The notes: generated from the sequence alone by a model not told the origin. Counted from the stretch's first letter, positions 54,067-63,100 are shown. The stretch is 64,000 nt of DNA from Halosegnis longus (GCF_009663395.1 NZ_QKNW01000001.1:1550001-1614000), one strand, 5' to 3'. A program made the numbers and translations.

Positions 54067-54816
54067 TCAGTTCTCGCCGTCGGACGCACTGGCCACCTGC
54101 TGTTCGCCGTCCTGTAACCGCTCCTCGGCCCGATCGCGGTCCTCCGGATAGCCGATATCCATCCGCCAGCCGTCCATTCGAACCGCATCAATTGTCCGCC
54201 CGGAGTGAATTAGCAAATCAATCGCATCGGAAATCTCGTACTCGCCGCGATCCGACGGCTGCACCAAATGACACGCATGGAAAATCGCCGGTGAGAAGGT
54301 GTAGAACCCGGTCATCACGAGGTTCGACGGCGGGTCGTCAGGCTTCTCGACAACAGCGGTAATCTCACCGTAGTCGTTCGTGTCACACACGCCGTACCGC
54401 GAGGCCTCGTCCCACGGCACCTCCTCGACCAGAAACGCCGCGTCGGCGCGGTCCTCTCGCTGGCGGTCAACCACGTCCTCCAGATTCGCTCGGAAGATGT
54501 TGTCCCCGAGCATGAGCATGAAGTCGTCGTCGATGTGCTCTTCGACGGTCAGGAGTGCGTGGGCAATCCCGAGTGGCTCGCGCTGGTGACAGTACGTGAT
54601 CGGGACGCCCTCGTACGCGTCCCCGTAGCGCGTAATAATCTGTTCTTTTTTGTAACCAACAACGATATACAGCTCCGTCGCCCCCAACTCGACCAACTCG
54701 TCGAGACAGTACTCCAGGATTGGCTGGCCGTCAACCTCGACGAGTGGCTTCGGTTTGTCGTCGGTGAGAGGGCGCAGTCGCGTCCCCTTCCCGGCCGCAA
54801 TAACGACTGCTTGCAT
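54067..54816 (-). CDS. Glucose-1-phosphate nucleotidylyltransferase (AglF/RmlA-like)
   Basis: A 249-residue enzyme with start ATG at 54814-54816 (MQAVVIAAGKGTRLRPLT); the GTG four codons earlier is less typical. It has the G-x-G-T-R-L-R-P-L-T signature, DDKPKPLVEVDGQPIL with its lysines, MLMLGDNIFRANL with the metal-binding Asp, and VEKPDDPPSNLV. It couples a sugar-1-phosphate to UTP or dTTP, supplying the glycan pathway. In Haloferax, AglF does this for S-layer glycan; one-to-one identity with it is not shown here. Confidence 0.9.
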   Translation of the reverse strand: MQAVVIAAGKGTRLRPLTDDKPKPLVEVDGQPILEYCLDELVELGATELYIVVGYKKEQIITRYGDAYEGVPITYCHQREPLGIAHALLTVEEHIDDDFMLMLGDNIFRANLEDVVDRQREDRADAAFLVEEVPWDEASRYGVCDTNDYGEITAVVEKPDDPPSNLVMTGFYTFSPAIFHACHLVQPSDRGEYEISDAIDLLIHSGRTIDAVRMDGWRMDIGYPEDRDRAEERLQDGEQQVASASDGEN

Positions 54817-54868
54817 ACATTCACACACTGAGTCATGTGTAAAGGGTTTGCCGACTCACCGCCGGAGC

Positions 54869-57124
54869 CTATACCGACACCGCTTCGCCATCCTCAACCG
54901 CACTCTCCGACACTTGCACCGTCGTCTCACCGACCGTGTACGTTCCTGCGTACGGCACGGTCACGCTGTACTCCCCTACCCCATTCGTCTGGACCGTTCG
55001 CTCGTATGTCGTCTCGAAGCCTTCCCCGGTAACCGAAACGGACGCCGTCACGGTTTCGTTTGCCTCGGCCGTCCCAGTCAGCGTCGCCCCTGGAACCAGC
55101 GTGTAGACACGATACTGGTCCGTCGATGACTCGTACACGGCCTGATAGTGGGCGAGCCCGTCGCCGCCGTCAGTCTGGCTCCCATAGGCGGCGAGCCGTG
55201 CACCGATACTCTCCGGTGACGGCTCCTCGGTGTAGCTGGTCGGGAAGACAACGAAGCCCGCCCGCCCGGAGAGCCGGTCGTACCAGGCCTGGCTCTCGTT
55301 GCTCGTGAGGAACGGCTCGAAGTTCGACCGTGCGTAGCCGTACGAGCGTGAATCCCCATTCACGAAGTAGTTATAGGCCCGGTTGTAGCTCCACTGACTG
55401 AACACGTACTCCGGTTGTTCCTCCCACTCGGCTTGGGCCGTCTGGTCGGCCATCCAGTCAGCAGTTGCATAGCGTTCTGGCGGCGTCGTCAGCTGATTCG
55501 TCTTTATCGGGACCTGCAAGACGCCAAGCCCGCCGACGAGCAGGAAGACCGCAACAATCGCCCCGGCTTGCTGGCGGGTCGGCAGCGCGATGGAGTCACG
55601 CACGTCCGGGACAGGTGGCCGGACAGCGTCGACTCGCTCAACGAGCGCCACGAATGCCACCCCGGCGAAGATCGCCACGAAGGTCGCTAGTTCACCGACA
55701 AACCGTACCTGCACCATCGCGAGCAGCAGGAACGCCCAGCCGTAGCCCACTGGAACGAGCCAGCGGTCCTCGGTCGTCGCCTGCACCGTTGCCCACACCA
55801 GCGCCGGCAGCGCGAGAAACAGGGCGAAGCCAAGCAGGAGGAGCCAGCCCTGGGCGTCCGAGAACAGCCCCGCCGTCTCGGCAATCCGATCACTTCGGAA
55901 TAGCAGTCTACTCGCCCGGGTGCGAAGTGTCTCCCACCCGTCCGGAAACAGCATGATAGCCCCGACGAGACTCGCGACCCCACTCGCAACGACGGCCCCA
56001 CCAGCGAGCCGTGGGTCTGGGCGCACCCGCGCCACGACCTCGGTCACGACAAACACGACCGCCGTCCCCGCAAACAGGAGTGCCGGAGCCGTCGCCACGA
56101 CCGTCGTGTGCCAGTCGAATGTCGTGTGGCCGAGCCACACCAACCCCGCCCCACCGAGTAGGCCCGCAAGGATTGGGGCCCCACTGACAAGCGGCGATTT
56201 GCCTGCCCGGACCCAGACGACGGCCAACCCCGCGGCAATGATCCCGATAGGGACAATCAGGAGTGGACCGGCGCTCCATGCGAGCACCTGCCCGCCAACG
56301 CCGAGGGCCAATCCCACGACGCCCAGCGTGGTCGCCCGCGAGCGCACGTCGTTCACGACGAGCGTGACCAACGAGAGGGCCGTCACGCCGAGCCACGGGT
56401 AGTCGAAGGCGTGGTGGTCGGCGAAGCCGAGACTCGTCCGCATCGCGTGCCCCGGCAGGACGGCGAGGAACACGACGGCCGCGAGCGCAACTCGCGTGTC
56501 GTCGGTCACGCGCTTCGTGAGCAGATACACGAGCAGGCCCGACAGTACTGCCGACACGACAGGATACCACGCGAGGATCTGACCGGTCGCCCCCGCCCCG
56601 CCACCCACCAGCGAGGCGAGCAGCCACATCGTCGCGACGTAGAGTGGCTCACCCTGCGTCACGCCTCCGGGCAGTGTCGACAGCGTCAGATCCGGCGTCG
56701 CGAGCAACTGCTCGACCCAGTAGCGGTAGTAGTAGGGGTCGTTTGCAGACAAGACGACGGTACCATCCTGAAACACTGGGCCAAACGCGAAGGCAATCCG
56801 AAAGACCGCCACAAGCGCGAGCGCCCCGGCGAGTGCACCCGCAACACGGCGGTCAGGTCGCGGGAGCGACCATCCTTGACTATCTTCGGTCTCCTGCTCG
56901 ACGTTGCCGGCTAACCCCCTCTCCACCGCCTCACGGTCGGCGACGCGGTAGCCGTCGTTGACCTCCTCGACAATGCCCGCCCCGACGATTTCACCGAAGG
57001 CTCCCGAATCAATGGCGAGGTCGTCGAACGTGAACGGTTCCTCCGCGTCGAGCGTCGTCCGAATCGCCGATTCGAGCGCCGGGCGGTCGGCGACGAGGTC
57101 GGCGACGCGGCGAGCCGTTACCAT
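54869..57124 (-). CDS. STT3/AglB-like membrane glycosyltransferase with N-terminal winged-helix-like domain
   Basis: A 751-residue protein starting at ATG 57122-57124. The first ~70 residues (VADLVADRPALESAIRTTLD, then VEEVNDGYRVADREAVERGL) look like a winged helix, not a membrane part. About twelve membrane segments then follow. ANDPYYYRYW at 127-136 is the D-x-x-Y acidic loop motif of STT3/AglB oligosaccharyltransferases, and GFADHHAF is the second acidic motif. At residues 576-581 it has SQWSYN in place of the W-W-D-Y-G signature. The C-terminus is a beta-rich extracytoplasmic domain. It may be a divergent glycan or peptide transferase. Confidence 0.82.
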   Translation of the reverse strand: MVTARRVADLVADRPALESAIRTTLDAEEPFTFDDLAIDSGAFGEIVGAGIVEEVNDGYRVADREAVERGLAGNVEQETEDSQGWSLPRPDRRVAGALAGALALVAVFRIAFAFGPVFQDGTVVLSANDPYYYRYWVEQLLATPDLTLSTLPGGVTQGEPLYVATMWLLASLVGGGAGATGQILAWYPVVSAVLSGLLVYLLTKRVTDDTRVALAAVVFLAVLPGHAMRTSLGFADHHAFDYPWLGVTALSLVTLVVNDVRSRATTLGVVGLALGVGGQVLAWSAGPLLIVPIGIIAAGLAVVWVRAGKSPLVSGAPILAGLLGGAGLVWLGHTTFDWHTTVVATAPALLFAGTAVVFVVTEVVARVRPDPRLAGGAVVASGVASLVGAIMLFPDGWETLRTRASRLLFRSDRIAETAGLFSDAQGWLLLLGFALFLALPALVWATVQATTEDRWLVPVGYGWAFLLLAMVQVRFVGELATFVAIFAGVAFVALVERVDAVRPPVPDVRDSIALPTRQQAGAIVAVFLLVGGLGVLQVPIKTNQLTTPPERYATADWMADQTAQAEWEEQPEYVFSQWSYNRAYNYFVNGDSRSYGYARSNFEPFLTSNESQAWYDRLSGRAGFVVFPTSYTEEPSPESIGARLAAYGSQTDGGDGLAHYQAVYESSTDQYRVYTLVPGATLTGTAEANETVTASVSVTGEGFETTYERTVQTNGVGEYSVTVPYAGTYTVGETTVQVSESAVEDGEAVSV

Positions 57125-57211
57125 ACCGTCTCCAACACAGACGGGCGAATAAATCCAACCACTCTCTGCCGGCCCCAACGCTATTTTGTTTCTTCGACTG
57201 TCACGACCACT

Positions 57212-58108
57212 GTGTCCGCCACTACCCCGCGCCGTCTCGTCGCGACCCTCGCCGTCGCCGCCCTCCTCGTGCTCGCCGGCTGTAGCGGGCTCACAGGCTC
57301 GTCCGCGACGGCCACACCAAGCCCGTCACCGACCGCGACGACGACCCCGACAGCGACAGGCACACCAACAGTCACGTCGACACCGACGCCAACTGCAACA
57401 CCAACAGCCACGCCTGACCCGGCTGATGCCGAGCAACTCGCCCCGGGGATTACGACCGCCGGCGTGGTGAACGCCTCCGCGACCGCGGCCGCCCACGAGG
57501 CCCGCGTCGCCGCGACGCCCGGTGTGAGCGTCCTCACCACCAACATGTCGCTCGACGGCGAGCAGGTCACGGCTCGCGAGCGGGCTGTCGCCACCGCGAA
57601 CTTCTCCCGGGTTAATTTCGTGGCCAGCTACACCACCATCGAGGGGACCGATACGACGGAGTTCGTGAGCGCGAACGCGACCACCGTCCGCAACTACGTC
57701 GTCGCGAATGAGACGGTCCAACTCGACAGCTACCAGAACCGGACCGAGACCTTCGACAGGGTGATTCGGTCACTTGCCACGGACTCCCGTGTCCTCGAAC
57801 AACTGCTCGCCACCGGAGACTTCACCGCTGCGTCGGTCACCGTCGACGGCGAGTCGATGGTTCGCCTGACGACCGAGACGTACGCCGGGAGTCAGTACGA
57901 TCCCGACGCTGTCGAATCCTACGAGGCCCGCCTCCTGGTCGGGCCGGACGGACTCGTCCACTCGGCACGCGAAGACATCGTGTTGACCGACGCGGTCTCG
58001 CTGGAATCGCGCCAGCGTGCCTACCAGTTCACCGCCGAATCTGTCGACCTCCCGCCGACACTTCAGGTGCCTCCCGAAGTCAAGAGTGACGATGAGACGA
58101 CCAACTGA
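57212..58108 (+). CDS. Lipoprotein with PT linker, haloarchaeal family of unknown function
   Basis: A 298-residue protein from a GTG start (MSATTPRRLVATLAVAALLVLAGCSG). L-A-G-C is a lipobox with lipid-linked Cys near residue 24. Residues 30-70 are a Thr/Pro linker, followed by a domain of about 220 residues with beta strands (SVLTTNMSLDGEQVTARERA, MVRLTTETYAGSQYDPDAVESYEARLLVGPDGLV) similar to the haloarchaeal DUF7537-type lipoproteins. It sits outside the membrane. The function is unknown. It is divergent from the STT3-like gene. Confidence 0.8.
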   Translation: MSATTPRRLVATLAVAALLVLAGCSGLTGSSATATPSPSPTATTTPTATGTPTVTSTPTPTATPTATPDPADAEQLAPGITTAGVVNASATAAAHEARVAATPGVSVLTTNMSLDGEQVTARERAVATANFSRVNFVASYTTIEGTDTTEFVSANATTVRNYVVANETVQLDSYQNRTETFDRVIRSLATDSRVLEQLLATGDFTAASVTVDGESMVRLTTETYAGSQYDPDAVESYEARLLVGPDGLVHSAREDIVLTDAVSLESRQRAYQFTAESVDLPPTLQVPPEVKSDDETTN

Positions 58109-58194
58109 CGGTCTCAGCACCTAAGCGGGGTAAAAAGCACTCCACCGGGCTATGATAAACGGCTTTTAGCCACCTCATCGACGTTCGACGGTTC

Positions 58195-58203
58195 TTTTAT
58201 ATA
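58195..58203 (+). promoter_or_regulatory. TATA box of the TBP gene
   Basis: ttttatata lies 24-32 bases before the GTG at 58227. In haloarchaea transcription begins about 22-27 bases after the box centre, so the message would start at or within a few bases of the start codon and be leaderless. Confidence 0.7.
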
Positions 58204-58226
58204 CCCGGGCGGTCCTTTTACTTATA

Positions 58227-58787
58227 GTGACTAATCCAGCCGACACCATCGAGATACAGAACGTGGTCGCCTCGACAGGCATCGGACAGGAGCTCGATCT
58301 GGACACGCTCGCTGCCGACCTGACGGGGTCGAGCTACGACCCGGAGAACTTCCCCGGCGTCGTCTACCGACTCCAGGAGCCGAAGGCAGCGATGCTCATC
58401 TTCCGCTCGGGGAAGATGGTCTGTACCGGCGCAAACAGCATCGACGCCGTGCATGAAGCGCTGTCCATCGCCTTCGACCGCCTGCGCGAGCTGAACATCC
58501 CCGTGGATGACGACCCGGAGATTACGGTCCAGAACATCGTCTCCACGGCCGACCTTGGCGCAACCCTCAACCTCAACGCCATCGCCATCGGCTTCGGGCT
58601 CGAGAACATCGAGTACGAACCCGAGCAGTTCCCGGGGCTCGTCTACCGCATGGACGACCCGGACGTGGTCGTGCTGCTGTTCGGCTCCGGCAAGCTCGTC
58701 ATCACGGGCGGAAAAACGACGGACGACGCCTCCGAGGCCGCCGCGGCCGTCACCGAAGAGCTCGAATCGCTCGGGCTCCTCGGCTAA
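58227..58787 (+). CDS. tbp: TATA-box-binding protein
   Basis: A 186-residue TBP with the two internal repeats. Repeat 1: IEIQNVVASTGIGQELDLDTLA and FPGVVYRL, FRSGKMVCTGANS. Repeat 2: ITVQNIVSTADLGATLNLNAIA and FPGLVYRM, FGSGKLVITGGK. It has the acidic N- and C-termini usual in haloarchaea. It binds promoter DNA and recruits TFB and RNA polymerase. The start is a GTG, with a TATA box placed for a leaderless message. Haloarchaea often have several TBPs; which paralogue this is cannot be told. Confidence 0.97.
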   Translation: MTNPADTIEIQNVVASTGIGQELDLDTLAADLTGSSYDPENFPGVVYRLQEPKAAMLIFRSGKMVCTGANSIDAVHEALSIAFDRLRELNIPVDDDPEITVQNIVSTADLGATLNLNAIAIGFGLENIEYEPEQFPGLVYRMDDPDVVVLLFGSGKLVITGGKTTDDASEAAAAVTEELESLGLLG

Positions 58788-59173
58788 ACGGAGACGTACC
58801 GAATTCTCCGTTCGATGAGCAGCCACGTCAGCGACAGCGCCGCGCCCAACACGTTTGCGGTCATATCGCCGATGCTGAAGTACCGCGATGGAAGCACGCC
58901 CTGTGCCAGCTCAATGGCGACGCCGTACAGCCCCGCCGTTGCGAGCACGAGTATCACGCGCTCCACGAGCGGGCGGTCAAACGTCGCGTACGCGATGGTC
59001 GCTCCCAAGCCGGCGTAGGCGACGAAGTGGAGATACTTGTCCCACAGCGGGCCACCAGACCGCGCTCCCGGCGGCGTCCCGGTCAGCGAGTAGTAGGCGA
59101 TGAACACAGCCACGGCGAGGACGCCGGCATACCGGACGCGGCGTGACAGCGCCGGCACTGGGAGTCGATACAT
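58784..59173 (-). CDS. VanZ family membrane protein
   Basis: A 129-residue protein starting MYRLPVPALSRRVRYAG at 59171-59173. It has four helices and the VanZ pattern: WDKYLHFVAYAGLGATIAYA with the D-K-x-x-H motif, AIELAQGVLPSRYFSIGDMTANVLGAAL with E-x-x-Q and the D-x-x-x-N motif. VanZ-like proteins are linked to antibiotic resistance in bacteria but their archaeal job is unknown. It converges with the TBP gene, overlapping by four bases. Confidence 0.9.
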   Translation of the reverse strand: MYRLPVPALSRRVRYAGVLAVAVFIAYYSLTGTPPGARSGGPLWDKYLHFVAYAGLGATIAYATFDRPLVERVILVLATAGLYGVAIELAQGVLPSRYFSIGDMTANVLGAALSLTWLLIERRIRYVSV

Positions 59174-59271
59174 CTCAGTAGCCGGTAGCACGGTTCGTGT
59201 CTTTAGATTGGGGGAGATGAGTAACGATGACTGGGGCCGGTGGAGTGTTGTCTTGGCGGGTGTGTTCGGAT

Positions 59272-59406
59272 TCAGGCGGTCAGGACGCCCTCTGTGTCGC
59301 CGGTGAGCATCTTTTTTCTGAGCAACTCAGCAACGACCTCGTGGCCGGGGTCGTTGTACAGGAAGGCGATGATCGCTTCCGTGTCGAAGATGGAGCCGGC
59401 ACTCAT
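59272..59406 (-). pseudogene. Truncated PIN-domain (VapC-like) toxin
   Basis: A 44-residue frame starting MSAGSIFDTEAIIAFLYNDPG. The Asp in IFDTEAIIAF is the first PIN catalytic acidic residue, and HEVVAELLRKKM is the first helix. It stops at GVLTA at about one third of normal PIN length, so the catalytic centre is incomplete. It follows the AbrB-type gene by 38 bases on the same strand, as in VapBC pairs. This is a remnant of the toxin gene. Confidence 0.65.
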
Positions 59407-59444
59407 GCGTCTTCAGACGGGCGGAGTCGTTCTGCTCGCTCTGC

Positions 59445-59699
59445 TTACTTGCGCTTTTCGGCATCTTTCATCTCCCGAACCCGCTCTAGCACGTCTCCGG
59501 GTTTGTGTTCGCCAGCGTGGATTCCGTGTAGTTCATCCAGTGACGGAACCGGCTCGATGATGATACGACCGTGCTCTTCGTAGACGAACACTTCTCCCGG
59601 CGTCTCAATCCCGAACGTCTCTCGTAACTCTTGCGGGAGTGTGACCTGCCCCTTCTGTGACACCCGTACTATCGTTGTCTCAGGTGTATTACTCGCCAT
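59445..59699 (-). CDS. AbrB/VapB-type antitoxin
   Basis: An 84-residue protein from ATG 59697-59699 (MASNTPETTIVRVSQKGQVT). VRVSQKGQVTLPQELRETFGIETPGEVFVYEEHGRIIIEPV is the swapped-hairpin AbrB DNA-binding fold; the Lys/Arg-rich C-terminus (LERVREMKDAEKRK) would bind the toxin. The toxin gene after it is truncated, so this may now be an orphan regulator. Confidence 0.88.
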   Translation of the reverse strand: MASNTPETTIVRVSQKGQVTLPQELRETFGIETPGEVFVYEEHGRIIIEPVPSLDELHGIHAGEHKPGDVLERVREMKDAEKRK

Positions 59700-59824
59700 C
59701 GTTCGTCGTGCATATCTCACTCCGAATTACTGAACCTACCGTGGTCAACTGTACAGCCGCACGATCAAGAGCAGCTACGTGGGCGAACGTGATGAACCGG
59801 CATCAAACAGATACGGGTTCTCTG

Positions 59825-60109
59825 TTACCCGCTGTCGGACTCTTCGGTCCCTCGTCGAATCGCGTCCCGATGTTTCTGGGCAACGGGGGCTGGCCCTTCC
59901 GCAAGTGATGTTGTGTCTCCCTGTTCGGAGGCCGTTTCTGCAACGAGCCGCTCCATGCGTTCGATACGCTGCTCGGGGCTGTCCGCCGGCTCAATCACTA
60001 TCTTCCCGTTCTCTTCGTAGATCTCGACCTCAGTTCCAGGGGTGATACTGAGCCGATCCCGCACCTCGTTGGGAAGGACGATTCGTCCGTGTGAATCCAC
60101 GCTAACCAT
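59825..60109 (-). CDS. AbrB-type transcription regulator or antitoxin
   Basis: A 94-residue protein with VSVDSHGRIVLPNEVRDRLSITPGTEVEIYEENGKIVIEPA at the N-terminus, an AbrB fold, and a helical tail (EQRIERMERLVAETASEQGD). No toxin gene follows it; the next gene on the strand is another AbrB protein. It is thus an orphan or a paralogue pair member. Confidence 0.85.
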   Translation of the reverse strand: MVSVDSHGRIVLPNEVRDRLSITPGTEVEIYEENGKIVIEPADSPEQRIERMERLVAETASEQGDTTSLAEGPAPVAQKHRDAIRRGTEESDSG

Positions 60110-60383
60110 CGTCTTAGTTTGTGCCGAGAATTACTAATCGTTCCGTCTACGAGCCCCGGTATGAGGCTCCGTGATCATGTATCTGTCTTCTCAATTACTG
60201 TAGAGAGCCATCATGCTACCCAGCATGGAGCCACTCGGTCACAAACGGCCCGTCTGCTTCACAACAACACGTACCCGTTCCACACCGTCACGACAGTCCC
60301 GACCGTCGCCAGCGCGAAGTGAGCAGCCGGAGGTGCGCGGCCTCGCTACCCGCCGTGCACCAAATTCTTGTCACCAGCAATCC

Positions 60384-61151
60384 ATGAATCACGACGACGC
60401 CCTGAACATGGATTCAATCACCGCACAGCAGCTCACGAAACGCTACGACGAGACGCTCGCGCTTGATGCGCTCGACCTCTCGATTCCAGACGGGAGCGTC
60501 TACGGGTTCTTAGGTCCCAACGGCGCGGGCAAATCTACGACGATGCGACTGCTCACCGGGCTCACGATGCCGACCTCCGGCGAGGCGACTGTCGCCGGCG
60601 TCCCGACCACCGACCGGGCACAGCTCATCGACCACATCGGCCTGCTCCCCGAGGAGCCGCCGATTCACGACGAGCTCACCGCCCGCGAACAGCTCACCTA
60701 CGCCGCCGGCCTGCGTGACCTCACGGACCCACAGTCGCGGATCCAACACCTGCTCAACCGCGTTGCCCTCGCCGAGGACGCTGACACCCGCATCGACACC
60801 TACTCGACGGGGATGCGCCAGAAGACCGCCTTCCTCCAGGCCGTCCTCCACGAGCCGGACGTACTCTTCTTAGATGAACCGACCGCCGGGCTCGACCCCC
60901 GGGCGGCCCGCACCATCCGTGCGTTCATCGACGAACTCTCCGATGGCGGCACGACCATCTTCCTCTCGACACACATCCTCCCGGTTGTGGACGAACACGC
61001 CGACACGGTGGGCGTGCTCTCGGACGGGCAACTGGTCGCCGAGGGGAGTCCCACCGAATTAAAACGCCGCGTCGACGCCGAGGACGGCGACAAGACGCTC
61101 GAAGACGTATTCCTCGACGTGACCGAGACCGCCCCCGACGAGGAGCTCTGA
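60384..61151 (+). CDS. ABC transporter ATPase
   Basis: A 255-residue ATPase. ATG 60384 and ATG 60408 are both possible; the second begins MDSITAQQLTKRYDETLAL and is the more usual form. Walker A GPNGAGKST, signature YSTGMRQKTAFLQAVLHEPD (variant of LSGGQ), Walker B VLFLDEPTAGLD and STHILPVVDEHADTVGVL are all present. The C-terminal end (EDVFLDVTE) fits exporters of the CcmA/NatA/DRA type. It overlaps the membrane-subunit gene by one base. Confidence 0.93.
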   Translation: MNHDDALNMDSITAQQLTKRYDETLALDALDLSIPDGSVYGFLGPNGAGKSTTMRLLTGLTMPTSGEATVAGVPTTDRAQLIDHIGLLPEEPPIHDELTAREQLTYAAGLRDLTDPQSRIQHLLNRVALAEDADTRIDTYSTGMRQKTAFLQAVLHEPDVLFLDEPTAGLDPRAARTIRAFIDELSDGGTTIFLSTHILPVVDEHADTVGVLSDGQLVAEGSPTELKRRVDAEDGDKTLEDVFLDVTETAPDEEL

Positions 61152-62875
61152 TGGTCATCGGCCATCTCGCGGGCGGGCTCACGATCGCCCGCACGGAGTT
61201 TCGCCGGAGCCTCCGCCAGGTCACCGGCCGACTCTCACAGATTCTCGGGCTCGGATTCGGGCTGTTCGTGTTCAGCGCTGGTGCCGTCGCCGTCTCGTAT
61301 TTGCTCGTCACGCAGTCGCCCGACCTTTCCGGATTCACCATCGGTGCAGGCGTCCGGAGCGCCATCACCTTCCAGTGGCTGTTCGTCGTCGCCATCATCA
61401 CCCAGCGGGTCGTCACCGTGAACCCACGCCCCGACGCCGGCGACCACCTTCTCACGACGGTCCGACCGACGACGGCCGTTGCCGGGCTTATCCTCGCCGA
61501 GCTCGCCCGCATCGCCGCGTACATCGGGGTCCCGGTGCTCGTCGTGACGCTCGCGCTCGCGTACACGACCGGCTCCGTCGCGACCGTCCCGCTCGTCGCG
61601 GTCGCGGTCGCGCTCCTGTTCGCCAGCGGGGTCGTGCTCGCACACGTGCTCGGGCTGGCTATCAAACTCGCCGTCGCCAGAATACCCACTCTCGCCCGCC
61701 ACCGCACGGTGCTCGGCACGCTCGCGGCCGTTCTCCTCTTCGGCGGCTACACCGTTATCCAGTCGTCCGGCGGCGGGACGAGCGGGTTCGGGCTCGTCCC
61801 CGTCGGCTGGGCTGCCGACCTCGCGGCGCTCGCGCTCCCTGTCGGTACCTCGCCCGTACACGCGGCCGGCGGCGTGGCCGCGACCGGCCTCGTCGTCGTC
61901 GCCGGCGTCTCGCTCGCGAGTCGCGTCGCCACGGCCTTCTGGTTCGGCGACTCCGTTACGCCCGAAATCGAGACGGAGGAAGCGACCGTCGACGGCGTCG
62001 GCACCGACCCGCTCGCGAGCGGGCTCGGGCTGCTCGGTCGGCTCCCCCTCGGCTCGGGCCAGTCGGGTCATATCGCCCAGCGGACGGTCCTACTCGCCCG
62101 ACGTGCGCCCGCGAAGCTCTCGTATCTCATCCTCCCGTTCGTCATCGCCGGCTCCTTTCTGCTGCAGGCGGTGTTCGGTGAGCTCACGGTCCCGACGGCC
62201 GCGTTCGCCCCCGGGTTCGCGGTCGCGCTCCCGTGGGTCGCCGGCGCGGCCTTCACGCTCAATCCCCTCGGCGACGAGGGGCGGGTGTTGCCGCTGACGC
62301 TCACCTCCCCCGTCGACGGGCGGACGTATCTCCGTGGACTCGTCCGTCCCGGCGTCGTCATCGGTGGGCTTGTCCTGCCGGCTGTGCTGGTACTCGCGCT
62401 CGCGACCGACTACGCGCTCGGCGAGGCGGCGCTCATGCTCGCGGTCGCGGGGCTCGGGATTCCCGCCGTCACGGCCGTCGCCACCGGCATCGGGATGCTG
62501 TTCCCCCGAACCGATGCGGTGCGCGTCGCCCGCGGTCGGGAGGCGACGCCACCGACGCTCACCGCGATGGTGCTCTACTCGGTGTGTGTCGGGCTGACTG
62601 TCGGCGTCCCGGTCGCTGCCGGCCTTGCACCCGACGCCGTGCGTGCGGTCACGGCTGCGCTCGTCGGCGGTCTGCTCGCGTTCCCGTTCGCCTACGTCGG
62701 CGGCCCCCTGACGGGTGTCGCGGAGGGGTTCACCTCGCTCGGCCAGTCTATCGCCGGGCTCGATACTGCCGTCGTCCAGTGGGGTGGGCTCCTCGCGCCG
62801 GTCGTCCTCGGTGTCGTGCTCGCGCTCGCCTCCGCCCGGTTTGCGGCCCGCTACGTCGAGCGCTACACCCTGTAA
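61151..62875 (+). CDS. ABC-2-type transporter membrane subunit
   Basis: A 574-residue protein with about 14 hydrophobic segments. It begins MVIGHLAGGLTIARTEFRRSLRQV, typical of ABC-2 permeases, and its TGA-ATG overlap with the ATPase gene shows coupled translation. The substrate is unknown. Its length (two sets of membrane segments) fits a protein that by itself forms the channel. No family-specific substrate motif is visible. Confidence 0.88.
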   Translation: MVIGHLAGGLTIARTEFRRSLRQVTGRLSQILGLGFGLFVFSAGAVAVSYLLVTQSPDLSGFTIGAGVRSAITFQWLFVVAIITQRVVTVNPRPDAGDHLLTTVRPTTAVAGLILAELARIAAYIGVPVLVVTLALAYTTGSVATVPLVAVAVALLFASGVVLAHVLGLAIKLAVARIPTLARHRTVLGTLAAVLLFGGYTVIQSSGGGTSGFGLVPVGWAADLAALALPVGTSPVHAAGGVAATGLVVVAGVSLASRVATAFWFGDSVTPEIETEEATVDGVGTDPLASGLGLLGRLPLGSGQSGHIAQRTVLLARRAPAKLSYLILPFVIAGSFLLQAVFGELTVPTAAFAPGFAVALPWVAGAAFTLNPLGDEGRVLPLTLTSPVDGRTYLRGLVRPGVVIGGLVLPAVLVLALATDYALGEAALMLAVAGLGIPAVTAVATGIGMLFPRTDAVRVARGREATPPTLTAMVLYSVCVGLTVGVPVAAGLAPDAVRAVTAALVGGLLAFPFAYVGGPLTGVAEGFTSLGQSIAGLDTAVVQWGGLLAPVVLGVVLALASARFAARYVERYTL

Positions 62876-62924
62876 TCGTATCGAGTCGCAACCGTTAAGC
62901 GCGACTGTCCAAACCTATGGGTGC

Positions 62925-62997
62925 GGGCCGGTGGGGTAGCTTGGTATCCTTCGAGGATCGGGTCCTCGGTACCTCGGTTCAAATCCGGGCCGGCCCA
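62925..62997 (+). tRNA. tRNA-Pro (anticodon CGG)
   Basis: Acceptor GGGCCGG pairs with CCGGCCC, followed by discriminator A; CCA is not encoded. The anticodon stem is CGAGG/CCTCG, with loop ATCGGGT and anticodon CGG at 62959-62961 read by codon CCG. The T stem CTCGG/CCGGG has loop TTCAAAT. The D arm has GG in its loop. G37 after the anticodon is typical of tRNA-Pro. There is no intron in this gene. Confidence 0.93.
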
Positions 62998-63100
62998 TCT
63001 TCTCTCGTCGCTCTCGTATCGCCCAGCACTGCTGACTGCTTTCGTCCATTCTCGCCGCGAACAGGAGGATTCATGATAGATGCTCGCACAGTGTGGGCCA

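Noticed and set aside
62925-63100. tRNA-Pro as integration site of an element
   Set aside because: No duplicated tRNA 3' end and no integrase gene were found nearby; both neighbours are ordinary core genes.
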